DNA of 64,000 bases from Mycoemilia scoparia. Lineage: Eukaryota; Kickxellomycota; Kickxellomycetes; Kickxellales; Kickxellaceae. The stretch is taken from the NCBI GenBank assembly GCA_027575805.1, contig JANBPU010000048.1, positions 34,568 through 98,567 of the forward strand, read 5' to 3'. The translations under genes were made by a program, and so were the position numbers. Positions 40,719 through 51,935 of this stretch are shown one piece after another (the first letter of the stretch is position 1; each line of letters begins with the position of its first letter). The notes beneath the pieces are model-generated. The model saw only the letters and a list, made by a program, of their open reading frames with translations. It did not search any database and had not been told where the DNA came from.

Positions 40719-42297
40719 TTATTCTTTATATTCGCTAATCCATTTCCCGATATTTTCATATGCTTCTTCGGCTTTAATTGTGGTAAATGGCAAGAATTGG
40801 AACACATGAGGCATATCATCATATATTTCCAACCTCAAAGGCTCTTTCCGTGTACATTCTAGCTGCTCCTTTGAATCCAGTTCCTCCTGATACTCTCGTT
40901 GTTGCTCGGAAACTATTTTTGCAAACTCCAAGACATCGTCATACATCATCTCGGCACCACCCACCTGGACAAGCATTGGAGGAAACCCAGCAAAATTTCC
41001 GTTAATTGGCGAAATAAATGGATCGGCAAATTTGTTGGTAAGTTCCTCGGTTAATGGTTTGCCCGGGGCTACTAATAATCTTGTTGTGGAGTATGGCCAT
41101 GTGATGGGGGTTCGTGGGATGATATCTGTGGGAGCAGATTTCGTTTGGCTTGGTCTTGATGAGTTTGCATCTACCCATGGCTATTATAAACACACGCACA
41201 CACATATGTATATACAAAAATATAGTAGAAATTTAGGTAGATATTAGAGTTATGTATGCATATGTGTATATATATATATATATGAGTTTATATTGTATCA
41301 TGGAGAGGTGACATACAGAAATAAGGATTAAACCTCTTGGCATTGGATTTCCAATCTGTTTAAGCAAGAGCACCAACGATAGAGCCAAATGTGCGCCAGC
41401 GCTGTCACCCGAAATAAAGATATTTTTGGGCTTGAATCCACTGATCATGAGCTTTTTCCAGATCAGATATGCATCATGCAGTTGGGCTGGGAATATGGAT
41501 TTTGGAGCCAGACGATAATCAGGCACAATGACCCTCATTCCAGATATGCGTGAAAGTTTAGAAGCATGCGTTCTTTGCGAGAGGGGGGTTCCATCCATAT
41601 AGGCACCACCATGAAAATCTACGATAACCATTTCATCTTTAGCAATTGGCTTTAGTTCAGAAAATGAACCAGCACCAACAAATTTGCTACTACCAGTCGT
41701 AGTAGTGGCTGCTGTTACTGCATCCTTCCCCAGCTGGTGGTTTCTCTCAGCAATGTTTATATTTTTGGCAGCCTCGGCCGTTTCAACAACAATCTCGCCC
41801 AAATAATTGCGTGGGAACCCAGATTTACTATTCAAGCAGTCCTCCTCACAAAGCCGATCAAACAATGTAAAGTCGTGGCGGTCAGGTGATTCGAGTAGAG
41901 CTTTACCCTCAATCCAGAAATTCCAAAAGTAAATCTGAGTAGTGTTTTGTAGGTTTGGTGGAATCAATTTGTCTAGTGAGAAACCTCGTTGAATCCGAAT
42001 AAAACCATCAATATCTTCTATGGGTGGTTGTTGGCTTTTACCAAGGAGCGATGGCTGTGTAGCGTAACTAATCATTCTTTGCAAGTCATTTTGGATAACA
42101 TTGATTGCTATGTGATGTTCTAGTGTCCATGAAGGTAATGTGGGCCCGAATATGATGTAGGATAGGGCTGACCGGATTATAGTGTATATATCAGATATTT
42201 TGTTGTGGAGTTGAACCAGTAATGGAAGCTGGATAGTTTTGGTGGAAAGTGCGTGGTAGGGTGGATGTGGTTCTGATGGCGTGGTTTTGGTGGCCAT
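40719..42297 (-). CDS. Alpha/beta hydrolase of the hormone-sensitive lipase (HSL) type, 480 aa
   Basis: Two exons (42297-41317, 41180-40719) join in phase 0 within ISPWVD. It belongs to the HSL-like esterase/lipase group. The oxyanion motif is VDFHGGAYMDG, the nucleophile elbow is GDSAGAHLALS, the acid is expected at VGGAEMMYDD and the histidine at YDDMPHVFQF. All four are present, so the enzyme should be active on small acyl esters; the substrate is unknown. A long N-terminal region (about 200 residues) before HGG is larger than in bacterial relatives and is typical of fungal steryl-acetyl-hydrolase-like proteins. A membrane-prone segment near residues 36-52 could anchor it. The 5' leader contains a GATA/GGCA microsatellite (about 42309-42348). 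Confidence 0.9.
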
Positions 42298-42529
42298 TTA
42301 TAAAGGTATATAGATAGATAGATAGATAGATAGATAGGCAGGCAGGCAGACAAAGAGAGACAGCGTGTGTTATGCAGTAAATAAATATAGAGAATAAATA
42401 GGATTTTATAGAAAGGATAACGTTATGAGATTGTGAGAAAAGAAGAATTTCGTCTATTTGTTTGAATGTGGGAATTATTTTATACATGTAGAGAAAGTAG
42501 GACTACGAGATTGTCTGTGTATGTATATG

Positions 42530-42805
42530 GTCGGAGTCCACAAGGCCTCGAGCGAAATGGGTCCCCAGGAGTAGCTGCATAGCAAATGGCTGGTGATTGG
42601 GCCAAAATCTGAAGGTCCATCCCTGCCTAACATAGATTCGATCGCTAGTGAAATCTTGCCTTATGGTGAAAATTCACTAGTGCTCAAATATATTGTATGC
42701 AGAAGTGGATCCTCAGTTTTTGACCTTATCTCAAGCCGTTTAATATGCAATTTCCTAGAGACCCACTTTTTGTCCAAGTCCTTTTAAATTCTGACCATAT
42801 AGATT
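42530..42805. repeat. R2 foldback element, best full copy
   Basis: The two arms are inverted copies. The left arm reads GGGTCCCCAGGAGTAGCTGC, GATTGGGCCAAAATCTGAAG and TCGCTAGTGAAATC. The right arm mirrors it with TTCACTAGTGCTCAAATA, GGATCCTCAGTTTTTGACC and TAGAGACCCACTTTTTGTCC. The ends ATATGGTCGGAG and TTCTGACCATATA are inverted. It has no coding capacity. Confidence 0.8.
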
Positions 42806-42807
42806 AT

Positions 42808-42922
42808 AATTTTTGAAGGGTGACTTTTGGTGGCCAACGATTATAGGGACAGCCACAGCCAAATGAGTGATCACAATCTATTAGCAAGTGGTCATCCTTC
42901 AAAAATAGCTGCCCATATTATT
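42808..42922. repeat. R1 element, copy 7
   Basis: ATAATTTTTGAAGGGTGAC at the left, CATCCTTCAAAAATAGCTGC at the right, with the reversed core CAACGATTATAGGGAC between. It touches the R2 foldback. Confidence 0.8.
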
Positions 42923-43153
42923 GTAAAAATGTATATAACTGAATTCTCTCAGCTTGAATCTATACCCATTTTCAACAAGGTAAATGTACAATCAACTAAA
43001 TATGCTTTAAATGGATGTTGCTTGGAAACAGCGTGTTTATTAAAAGATGTAGGGAGAAAAGAAACTTAAAAGTCTTCCTAATTTTCTCTTACTCTTGCTC
43101 GCTACGGGAGAAATGGCTTTTTTCCTTATCTACAGCACTGAAAAAATCTTCAT

Positions 43154-43594
43154 TTATGCTAGCCTTCTTCGATGATTCTTTTTCCTCACCTTAACATTGC
43201 CATTACTATACACATATATATCTCCATTGCTTTTATAGCCTAGTCGCCCATCTTGGGCAAGCCTCAAAGCATGAAAAACTGACAAAACCACCCAATAAAT
43301 GAAGGAAAGGAACAAAGTGATGGAGGTTTCACTGTTTTTGTTTCTATGGTAAACATTTGATAGCCGACTAATCATGCGTTTAATTTGCTCCTTAATGACA
43401 TTAAAAATGAACCAGAATATGGCATTACTGACGCTGAGAGGGCGGGAACAAAGCCAAAAGAACAAACGGGCTAGTTCAACAAACCAGTGATCATTTGATT
43501 CTTTAAACCATTCTTTAAAGGCCTCTATGATTCTATAGATGAGGTCTGCTACATCAACTATGAACTCAATGGAGCGGATGTAATTACTATTCAT
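43154..43594 (-). CDS. Small membrane-associated protein, family member C, full-length form (146 aa)
   Basis: It starts at ATG 43594 (MNSNYIRSIEF), the position equivalent to the starts of A and B in the shared leader. The frame is open upstream to 43660 but has no ATG there. Helix VADLIYRIIEAFKEWF, the span LFFWLCSRPLSVSNAIFWF and the C-terminal helix ending ALRLAQDGRLG match A and B. It continues through a Tyr codon where A and B have TAA into a 27-residue basic tail (GNVKVRKKNHRRRLA at the end). It is the most divergent of the three and probably keeps the ancestral length. The tail's Arg/Lys cluster could face the cytosol. The function is unknown. Confidence 0.8.
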   Translation of the reverse strand: MNSNYIRSIEFIVDVADLIYRIIEAFKEWFKESNDHWFVELARLFFWLCSRPLSVSNAIFWFIFNVIKEQIKRMISRLSNVYHRNKNSETSITLFLSFIYWVVLSVFHALRLAQDGRLGYKSNGDIYVYSNGNVKVRKKNHRRRLA

Positions 43595-44100
43595 GATGTT
43601 AGTTGGTGGTGGTGGAGGTAGTTGTAGCGAATGGGAGAAGGTACTAAGAGTGAGCTCCAAGTGATATTTTAAACAAAGGGTGGTAGAAAAGCATGGGTTT
43701 ATATATCTTTTTGGAGTTGCTCAGAGGTACTATATTGGTAAAACATTTTTTGTTTTTAGTCAATTTCTGATTTTGTTTTGTTTTGTTTTGTTTGGCTTTT
43801 ACTGACTTTCATTTGATTTTTTGGTTCCAAAGCTTGTAGTTTATTTTTTCACCAAAATAATTAGACCTATTACATACAAATGTATAAATGTTGATACTTT
43901 TAACAAAATTTATTTCACAATTTTTCAGAGGAAAAGTCTAAATAAGAAGAAAGATTTTGTTAATTTGCAAAATTGTCAAGATTGTAATAGGATGAATTGG
44001 ATTTTTTGGTTTGCATTTTTATCATAAAAATCAATTTTTGTTGTAACATTTTACCACCTAGGCCAAATATTTTGTGAGAGGGTTATAGGTTCTTAAATCC
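43595..44100 (-). promoter_or_regulatory. Conserved promoter and 5' leader of small-family member C
   Basis: It mirrors the A and B blocks, including the TATA box (ATATATAAACCC read on the minus strand, near 43697-43708), CACTTGGAGCTCACTCT and the long AT-rich distal part with TTTTTATGATAAAA. Confidence 0.8.
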
Positions 44101-44210
44101 TGGACCAAATTTATGGTTAACATATTGGGTCCTTATACTTTGGCATAGTCGCCAACCATTTCATATACAATTCATGGGAGCCCTTTTTACCTAAAACCCT
44201 ATAAACCTGT
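44090..44210 (-). repeat. R2 half-copy at the outer edge of unit C
   Basis: Reversed R2: GGGTCCTTATACTTTGGCAT, CCATTTCATATACAATTCAT, GGGAGCCC. It is the promoter-side partner of the foldback at 42530-42805. Confidence 0.65.
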
Positions 44211-44214
44211 TCAT

Positions 44215-44337
44215 TTGGGTGGTAATAATTTTTGAAAGATAAATGATTATAGGGGCAACCATAGCCAAGTGGATGTCCAGTTTTACTAGTAAACTTTCAC
44301 CCTCCAAAAATTATTACACATATGGCTTGTAATTAAT
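44215..44337. repeat. R1 element, copy 8
   Basis: GGTAATAATTTTTGAAAGAT at the left and CCTCCAAAAATTATTACA at the right. The core is in the reversed sense (GGATGTCCAGTTTTACTAGT). Confidence 0.8.
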
Positions 44338-44470
44338 AGACAAGCATAAAAGTAAAAAGTAAATATTAAAATATATGGTTATCGTTTATATGAGTTTAAC
44401 TATATCATGCTAATACCAATGGTTTTGATAGAATTGCCAAGATAGATTATTAATAAGTAGATAGAGAATA

Positions 44471-46048
44471 CTAATCAAGATTTGGTCTTTCATAAAACTT
44501 TACAAAGCACCCATCATACCACCTGGTACCCATATGTTTTGGTTTACTACAAGTGGGAAAAATATCTATAGAGGTCATTTGTGGAAACAGGTCGACAAAA
44601 ACTATAACATCCTTTTCATCTGGTAAAGGAGGTTGTTCAAATGAAACTCCTAGTTTCTTGACCTTTTCAAATATCAGTTCTGTTCCAAACCTTTCCCTAT
44701 ATCGACGATCTTGTAATGAGTTTTCACAGGGATTAGAAGTTAGTTTTAATTGTCTTACAACTTCATAAAGGCCGTTAAGACTATACATGGTCAACTTCAG
44801 CTCTTCGAGTCTTTTGAATTTTGATAAAGGGACCAATACTAGTGGTGATAATACTATTTTTTCGTATATTTTTAATTTTGTTATATTTTTCCATGAGACA
44901 TTGGTTAGTACCATTTCATCAAGTGCGATGGGAATGATATTGTGGTCAAAAATACCTTTCAGAGAGTTTGGATTTTTGTAGTTAAATATATAATCGCCGT
45001 TGTAATCGCCATCTGGGGTACTGAAAATATGGTATGGGTCGTATAGGAATGAGGTTTCCAGTGATTTGAAACTAAGCGACTTCAGATTTGCAAATGACTT
45101 GGTAATAAATCTGAAGCAATCGAGGACTTCGGTGATGTTGTCTGGATCTTTTGATAAAATTCCAAATTCTGTATCCTCTAGGTTTGGACAAAGTCGAGAA
45201 ACCAATTTCAATTTACTCAAGTATATTGGCGAAAAGTATAATCTTTTGATATTTGGCCAACCATTTTGAAACGTTGATGACGATGATAATGAGGTAAAAA
45301 GTGAATGAACTGCAAAATAATATCCCCAGCTATTAACAGACTCTACGCATAAGGTTGTTAATTCAGGAAATCGGGTACTGTCAAAAGATATGGTTGATCT
45401 TTGACCAGCATGTTCAGTATGCGAACACAAAAGCTTCAACTCTTTAATTTTGTATTTTCTATTTTTGTTAGTGGTGGCGGTGGTGGATCTGAGTGGTAAA
45501 GCAGGACGTATAAACTCATCGATCTTGTCATTTTGTATAATAATATTTGTGATACAAATGCGAAGATATTCGGGAAAAAGGAAATTATTCAGCAGATCCC
45601 AAAACTCCCCTCCGCTAACTTTTATATCAATTTTTAGCTCAACTATCGAACTACCGTAAAATTTCAAATAGCCCGAATCTCGCAAGATCTTATTGAAATA
45701 GTCTTTATTTATTATTGTTATTCCGCGAAGATTTTCTTTTATGTGGGAATATTCTAGGGCGGCTGTTGCCCTTTGTTGTTGTGGTGTAGTATCTTCAAAT
45801 GGGATTTGGTACTCTTGGTGAGGATCATAGGGAAATTTTCTTGGACAGCATTCAGTTGCGAAGTGTTTTTTATAGATTTCAAGCTTGGGTCTTTTCATGT
45901 ATCTTTTTGCTGCGGATTTATATTTTTCTAGCTGTTTTGAATCTGTTGGGTAATTATTATCAGTAGAACAATTAATGTGTATACGATTAAGGTATTCTGT
46001 TACCTTTAAAGCTAGGTCAGGCGGTAAAAAGGGTGGTGGTGGTGACAT
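44471..46048 (-). CDS. F-box/LRR-like protein, 525 aa (tandem cluster gene 1)
   Basis: Single exon. The N-terminus (PPFLPPDLALKVTEYLNRI) fits the F-box-like start of the group. Leucine-spaced segments include KIKELKLLC, FPELTTLCVES, WPNIKRLYFSPIYLSKLKLV, CPNLEDTEFG, NLKSLSFKS and FKRLEELKLTMYSLNGL. The motif YDPYHIFS and the L/V-x-LSKF/LSKL segment align with the next two genes, so the three are tandem duplicates of different age. It is a presumed SCF substrate receptor; the target is unknown. It is the most diverged of the three and has no copy of the identical C-terminal block. Confidence 0.85.
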   Translation of the reverse strand: MSPPPPFLPPDLALKVTEYLNRIHINCSTDNNYPTDSKQLEKYKSAAKRYMKRPKLEIYKKHFATECCPRKFPYDPHQEYQIPFEDTTPQQQRATAALEYSHIKENLRGITIINKDYFNKILRDSGYLKFYGSSIVELKIDIKVSGGEFWDLLNNFLFPEYLRICITNIIIQNDKIDEFIRPALPLRSTTATTNKNRKYKIKELKLLCSHTEHAGQRSTISFDSTRFPELTTLCVESVNSWGYYFAVHSLFTSLSSSSTFQNGWPNIKRLYFSPIYLSKLKLVSRLCPNLEDTEFGILSKDPDNITEVLDCFRFITKSFANLKSLSFKSLETSFLYDPYHIFSTPDGDYNGDYIFNYKNPNSLKGIFDHNIIPIALDEMVLTNVSWKNITKLKIYEKIVLSPLVLVPLSKFKRLEELKLTMYSLNGLYEVVRQLKLTSNPCENSLQDRRYRERFGTELIFEKVKKLGVSFEQPPLPDEKDVIVFVDLFPQMTSIDIFPTCSKPKHMGTRWYDGCFVKFYERPNLD

Positions 46049-46763
46049 TATTGAAAAAGGTTTTGATAGTTATTGGCATAGATATCTCGTAGTTTAAGAC
46101 TGGACGTGGTGGTATTTATAGATTTTGTTATAAAGATTAATGTTATAGTTGTCAGAGCAAGATTTGACCCTTGCGAACTACTTATTTTCGATGCGGCAGT
46201 ACCATCAGTACAGAATGATATGTTTGAATAGCTTTAGCTGTTTTGATTTTTAGTATAACAGGCTTATATATAATAAAGTGAATCTGAATTTAAAATAAGA
46301 TGTATAGCAATATTTTATGAATAAGAAAGAAGGGATAGAGAATTCAACAAAGGTCATTTTATAAAGGAAGTATATGACTTTGTGTTATTGAATATATAAA
46401 AACGCTTTTATTATGACTCTATTATAAAACGCTGAAATTAGATATCAATCTAGCACTCTTTGGTAATGTATTCTTAAAGCCTATGTATTGCCTTATTCAA
46501 TCAATAGATTATATTTGGCCATTTAAAAACATTGAGGGTATTACGTATACATATATGGGCGATTATTTTTGAAGAGTGGATATTTGTCAGTAAAGCTGAA
46601 TATCCATTTGGCTGTGATTGCCTCTATACATATTCATCCTTCAAAATTTTTTGCCCATATTGCGGTATAGTATAAAGCATATTCATATTTAAATATTATA
46701 ATGTTTAATTTAATAAAAACGATTTATCATTTAAAGATACAATTGATATATAGCCATGCAATA
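46049..46763. other. Spacer between F-box genes with R1
   Basis: No gene is seen. The R1 copy at 46552-46662 lies about 100 bp past the stop of the next gene. Confidence 0.55.
46552..46662. repeat. R1 element, copy 9
   Basis: Outer ends ATATATGGGCGATTATTTTT and TTTTTTGCCCATATTG are inverted. The core AATATCCATTTGGCTGTGAT is typical. Confidence 0.8.
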
Positions 46764-47731
46764 TTATTTTATCCAAAAAAGGTTGAAGTTAGTACCTAAT
46801 TGTCGAATGTCCATATTTTCAATTTGAGGAAATAATTGGGCAAATGCCTGGAAATCATCAGAGCCAGGAATTGGAGCTGACAAAAAAGTAATATTCAGAC
46901 TTTCAAGTCTACTAAATGACCCAATAGTGATACTGTGTCTGAGATTTGGATCTGATTCCCTTTCCTCCTGGCTGAATTGATAAGGATCCATATATCTTAA
47001 CATATTATGAAGCCCACCGATACTATACAAAGTAAACTCCAAATCCTTGAGGTTGGATAGCTTAGAGAGTGGAATCAAAACAAATGGAGAATGCACAATT
47101 CGACATGGAAGCTTTAGGCTAGTAATAGTGTTTTGCCATTTAGCAGTATTTAATTCCATATACTTGAGTTCTTTATAGAGAGCATTATCTTGACACAATC
47201 TATCCAAAGTTTCAGGATTTTTATACATTTCTTCATCCATGTATCCCTTATTGCAAAACATATGATACGGATCATAAAGAGTACCAACTTTTCGGAAAAA
47301 AAAATTGAGCGAAAGAAGTTTTGGAAATGATCTAGCGATTACTTTCAAACAATGAACAATGTCAGTAACTTTATTTCGATAATACGGAAAGATCTGGAAT
47401 TTGGCGTTCCTAAGGTTTGGACAATGTCTAGAAAGATCTTTCAACTCATTCAAATGTATAGCCGAAAATGATAATTTAGTTATGGTGGGCCAACCAACAT
47501 AAAAATTTTGTCTAAACAGTCTAATGAATAGTGTACTATCCCGATAATCATAGCCGTTGTATACAATATCTAGTTTATCTAAACGCGGAAATCTAATATT
47601 TCTGAATGCATATAATGAAATATCATCTCTTTCTCGGATTTCATTTAAATACATAATCTTTATTGCTTTTATTCTATAGTGTGGAATAATTTGGTTGACC
47701 AATGCATTCCTGATTACGTTATTATTATGGA

Positions 47732-47765
<34 letters not shown>

Positions 47766-48392
47766 AATATGAGGAAGAGGATGGGGCCGCGGAATGTTTT
47801 GTCTTATCAAATCGATATAAAAATGGAGATGTTCGAGGTTGGGAAGGTTACCGATTAATATCCAAAAGTCAGCAATATTTATCTCTGTGTTGATTTTCAA
47901 GATAGTCAGAGTGCCTCTTATGTATCTTGAAAATGTGAGAAATGGTTCCATCATAAAACTGTTAAAGGGCAAGAGACGACCGTAAAGCTCTAACCCATGG
48001 GGTACTCCCCCCACAACAACATACTTTAACTTATGATTGATAAGTCTTGTTGATAGCTTACCAAAATCTGCCAAAAATTGTTGCTGCTGATTCTCTTGGT
48101 TATTGTCCTCGGTGTCGTTATTGTTATTATCATTATTGGCACTTGGGAAGAGCTTTCTTTGTAAACATTCAATAAATGTATGTCCTCTAAGATTGTTTCT
48201 TCGGACCCTTGTTTGGTAACTTTGATAAGCTTCTTTGTGGTTTACTAGGATTTTACATTTAATAATGTTTCGAAAGTGGGGTGAAATACCCTTGATTGTG
48301 TTAATAGCTCTATGGTCAAAGTTGAAAGCAAGGTATTCTGATATTCTTAGAATAGTTTCCGGTGCCAGCTGTGGCGGTGGTGGTGCCGACAT
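46764..48392 (-). CDS. F-box/LRR-like protein, 542 aa (tandem cluster gene 2)
   Basis: Single exon. F-box-like start LAPETILRISEYLAFNFDHR, then LRR-like segments such as LTILKIN, LPNLEHLHFY, FPRLDKLDIVY, WPTITKLSFSAIHLNELKDL, CPNLRNAKF and FPKLLSLNFFF. An Asn homopolymer near residues 209-220 is encoded by GTTGTT repeats on the plus strand and is likely length-variable. From about residue 372 to 531 the protein and DNA are almost identical to the neighbouring gene at 49205-50752, while the first two thirds are only moderately similar. The likely role is an SCF substrate receptor. Confidence 0.87.
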
Positions 48393-49204
48393 ATTTAAAA
48401 TGTTAAAATTTTGGGTTGGTTAATGGATGTATAGGGAGGGGAAATTGTTTTTATCAATTTCTATTTGACAAAGGGCATGGAAATTTCAAATAATTGTATG
48501 TGTGAAAGTTATTCACAAGCAAGTCATGGATTTTTGAGGAATATTTATATATTTTATATACATACACTTGATCTACTTGAATAGAAGTTGTGTCCAGTTT
48601 AAATGTAGTGTGGCACGCTTTTCCCGCTTTGGAATACTACAATTAATCGCTTTGACTTTTTAAGATAAGAATAATATAATTAGCGTCAAAGCGCAATATA
48701 TATTGCTAAAAATGTCACCACTATCACATAAGGAAAATCGCATACATACACTAAATAACCTTATAATTTAATAATAAAAGTAAATTGACGCAGTTTACTT
48801 TGTGAGCTTTTTGTGTTTATTTTGAAATAAAGAGAATGTGATATCTTTAAATTCCTTATCGTCTTGGCTTTATTTGGACTTTAAAAGGCTTTTTTTATAG
48901 ATGTTTGAAGATAAACATCATTCTTTTAATATTACTTTTATATTAAAGTTCTAAACACTTGGTACAACATTAAAGGGACAAATACGCCCAAAAGAAGATT
49001 GAAGTTTGTTCTACGTGTACCTTGATTCCTGATTACAACTTGATAAAGACATCCATTTAATTACTATTATACCTAGGCCATTGATAGCAAGTATTTTTAT
49101 TATATATATATATTGTTTTCATAAATGATAAAAAAGCAAGGCATATAACCAGCACTTAAATTGTTATAGAAATCTAAAAAGCAAGAACAACAACGAAAAT
49201 GATT
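48393..49204. other. Spacer between F-box genes, nothing seen
   Basis: 812 bp of AT-rich DNA; no R1 or R2 copy, exon or RNA gene is recognised. Confidence 0.5.
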
Positions 49205-50752
49205 CTATATAGTCCAAAAAAAGTTGTAGCTTGTTTCATATGGTCCAATGTCCACATTTTCAATTTGAGGAAATAATTGGGCAAATGCCTGGAAATCATC
49301 AGAGCCAGGAATTGGAGCTGACAAAAAAGTAATATTCAGACTTTCAAGTCTACTAAATGACCCAATAGTGATATTGTGTCTGAGATTTGGATCTGATTCC
49401 CTTTCCTCCTGGCTGAATTGATAAGGATCCATATATCTTAACATATTATGAAGCCCACCGATACTATACAAAGTAAACTCCAAATCCTTGAGGTCGGATA
49501 GTTTAGAGAGTGGAATCAAAACAAATGGAGAATGCACAATTCCATTTGGAAACCTTAGGCTAGTAATAGTGTTTTGCCAATTGATGGAATTTAATTCCAT
49601 ATACTTGAGTTCTTTATAGAGAGCATTATCTTGACACAATCTATCCAAAGTTTCAGGATTTTTATACATTTCTTCATCCATGTATCCCTTATTGCAAAAC
49701 ATATGATATGGATCGTACACAGTAATATCTTGGTATGGCGAAAATTTTAGCGATTCAAGACGGGAAAACGATTTGGTTATAGCTCTGAAACAATAAATAA
49801 CATCAACATAATCATCAGAATAATCTGGTAGAACACGAAACTCGGCATGTGTGAGATATGGACAGAATTGTGGAAGATCCTTTAGATTATTAAGCTGTAT
49901 AGGCGAAATACAAAGGTTGGTTATACTGGCCCAATTGCCAAGCGAGTTTGAACTAAACAAAGAGTAAAATCTTATACCGCTACCACTGTGGTCATAATTT
50001 TTTTCGCATTCAACAGTTAGTTTATACATGTGCGGGAAAAACGTGTCTCTAAAATGTCGGGCAATAATATTTTCTTTTATCTTAGATATGTCTGAGCATA
50101 TTAGCTTGAGCTCCTTTATGGTGTTAGAACTATGAAGCTGCTGCCTAAGCAAGTTTGCATTATCATCAAAAGCAGCATGAAAGTCATCGCTTAATGGAAC
50201 TCTTTTTTCTATCAAGTCGATTTGAATAATAAGATATTCAAGATTAGGCAGGCAGTCGATTAGTACCCAAAGATCATGGGCAGTAATTAATGTGGATACT
50301 TTCAATACAGTCACTGTATCTTTGAGATAGCGTGTAAATTGGTGAAATAGTGCCAATTCTTTTGTAGTTTGGTAGTGGTGATAGGTGTCTCCGTGAATAT
50401 AAACACCACTAATTATTCCTTGTATAATACAATATTCAAACATTAGTGATTCCACATTTGCTAGTTTGCGGAAATCTTTTAAATATTGTTTCTCTTGGTC
50501 TTGATCTTGTTCTTCTGTATCGTTAGCTGGAAGTCTTCTTTGTAAATATTCAACAAAAGTATCGCCTGTAAGATATCCACCATGAGACTTTTCTAGGTAA
50601 TCGTTATATGCTTTGCTGTGGTTGACTAACAATTTGGATTCATTGTAATCTCGAATACTAGGAAAAGTATCATTTATGGCATCAATAGTATTGGTCTCGC
50701 ATTTGGAAATAAGCAATTCACATACATATATTATTAGGTCTAGTGGTAGCAT
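49205..50752 (-). CDS. F-box/LRR-like protein, 515 aa (tandem cluster gene 3)
   Basis: Single exon. The start MLPLDLIIYVCELLISKCE has the F-box-like helix pattern. Repeats include LTVECEK, WASITNLCISPIQLNNLKDL, CPYLTHAEF and FSRLESLKF. Residues about 346-504 form the block shared with gene 2 (it includes YDPYHMFCNKGYMDEE, LIPLSKLS and IGGLHNMLRYMDPYQF). The final few residues differ again (YNFFWTI against FNLFWIK), so the near-identity has two sharp edges inside the ORF. It is a presumed SCF adaptor. Confidence 0.87.
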   Translation of the reverse strand: MLPLDLIIYVCELLISKCETNTIDAINDTFPSIRDYNESKLLVNHSKAYNDYLEKSHGGYLTGDTFVEYLQRRLPANDTEEQDQDQEKQYLKDFRKLANVESLMFEYCIIQGIISGVYIHGDTYHHYQTTKELALFHQFTRYLKDTVTVLKVSTLITAHDLWVLIDCLPNLEYLIIQIDLIEKRVPLSDDFHAAFDDNANLLRQQLHSSNTIKELKLICSDISKIKENIIARHFRDTFFPHMYKLTVECEKNYDHSGSGIRFYSLFSSNSLGNWASITNLCISPIQLNNLKDLPQFCPYLTHAEFRVLPDYSDDYVDVIYCFRAITKSFSRLESLKFSPYQDITVYDPYHMFCNKGYMDEEMYKNPETLDRLCQDNALYKELKYMELNSINWQNTITSLRFPNGIVHSPFVLIPLSKLSDLKDLEFTLYSIGGLHNMLRYMDPYQFSQEERESDPNLRHNITIGSFSRLESLNITFLSAPIPGSDDFQAFAQLFPQIENVDIGPYETSYNFFWTI

Positions 50753-51119
50753 CTGCTGTCGATGTGGTGAGGAAATTCTTTAGCTACTTTATATTTCGAA
50801 GGGTGAAGTGTTATCCCCTATAAGGCTTAAATAATAGCTGTATGAGATAATAAGCTATTGGCAAGAAAATCAAGTAAAGATGGTTATAGTGGTTGTGGTG
50901 GTGGTGGTGGTGTTTTAGGGATATTTATAATATCAATATATGTATATATATATATGTTTGGGTGAAATCCTGGAATATGAGCTAAATACTTCTTAAATGC
51001 ATGATAATATTTCACGTGTTTTGAATGTTTGCAAGTATTTTATTTGTGGCTTTTTTAAAAAAAATAACAATGGAATCGATTGAATTCTATTACGTGATAT
51101 GTTTTAATAGTATTAGTAG

Positions 51120-51295
51120 AGTAATGGAGATTCATGTGATGGGGTACAAATGGCAAGATTTCACTTGGGATCAAGCATATTGTAGGCAGGAATGGGTTCT
51201 CGGATTTTGGCCCAATCTTCAGATATTTTATATGCAATTACTACTCCTGGGGATCTATTTTGCCTAAATCCTGGTAAAGTGTGACCAAATACATG
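51120..51295 (-). repeat. R2 copy, reverse orientation
   Basis: CAAGATTTCACTTGGGATCA, GGCAGGAATGGGTTCTCGGA, TTTTGGCCCAATCTTCAGAT and CTCCTGGGGATCTATTTTGC, in reversed R2 order. Confidence 0.7.
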
Positions 51296-51577
51296 CATAC
51301 ATACATATGTACATAAATAGATGTATGTATGTATATATATATATATATATAGGTAAGGGTGTCTTATAATATTATAAAATTAAATTGCTGTACTTTATAG
51401 CCATTAATATCTTTCTATATTGGGAAAAATAGCTTTGTAAATAAAAAATAATAAACAAAGATGCTATCAATAAAAGAAAACATAACTTGCATACATGAAC
51501 CTTGTGATCCTGCATTGCTTTAAATCTAAAAAACAAATAAAACCTAATCGCATTGTTTCTAAAAAAGGCTATTTGGG

Positions 51578-51676
51578 TAATGATTTTTGGAGGGCAATGA
51601 TTATAGGAGATATCACAGCCAAATGGATGTCCCAGCTTTATAAGCAAACATTCGCCCTTCAAAAATAATAGCTCAT
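51578..51676. repeat. R1 element, copy 10
   Basis: GGGTAATGATTTTTGGAGGG and CGCCCTTCAAAAATAATAGC ends, with core CACAGCCAAATGGATGTCCC. Confidence 0.8.
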
Positions 51677-51935
51677 TTCTTAAACATTTGTTATTGCAAT
51701 AAAGCCAATTGAATAAAGAACTAATGTTTGAAATACTAGAACCCTGTACTTTTATATATATATATAATATTAATCATAAACAACTTTACCTTGTCATTAT
51801 TACTAGAAACTATCTAATAATTACGATTTTATATTAAAGTCAGAGCTTTGTGTTTAAAATATAAAAATCACAATTTATGTAAACTAAAAAAAAAGAAAAA
51901 ATAAAGGAGAAAACCTAACCACCATTACTTGAACA

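Larger units (their letters stand above)
42298..43153. other. Spacer with R2 foldback, R1 and the 3' flank of unit C
   Basis: Left to right: the microsatellite leader of the esterase gene, a two-armed R2, an R1 copy, then about 200 bp homologous to the 3' flanks of members A and B. Confidence 0.6.
50753..51935. other. Spacer with R2 and R1
   Basis: It contains a reversed R2 (about 51120-51295), a TA-rich run (about 51330-51350) and an R1 copy (51578-51676). ORFs here fall inside the repeats. Confidence 0.55.

Noticed and set aside
42593..43069. Plus-strand ORFs of 64 and 80 codons
   Set aside because: They lie wholly within R2 and R1 repeat sequence.
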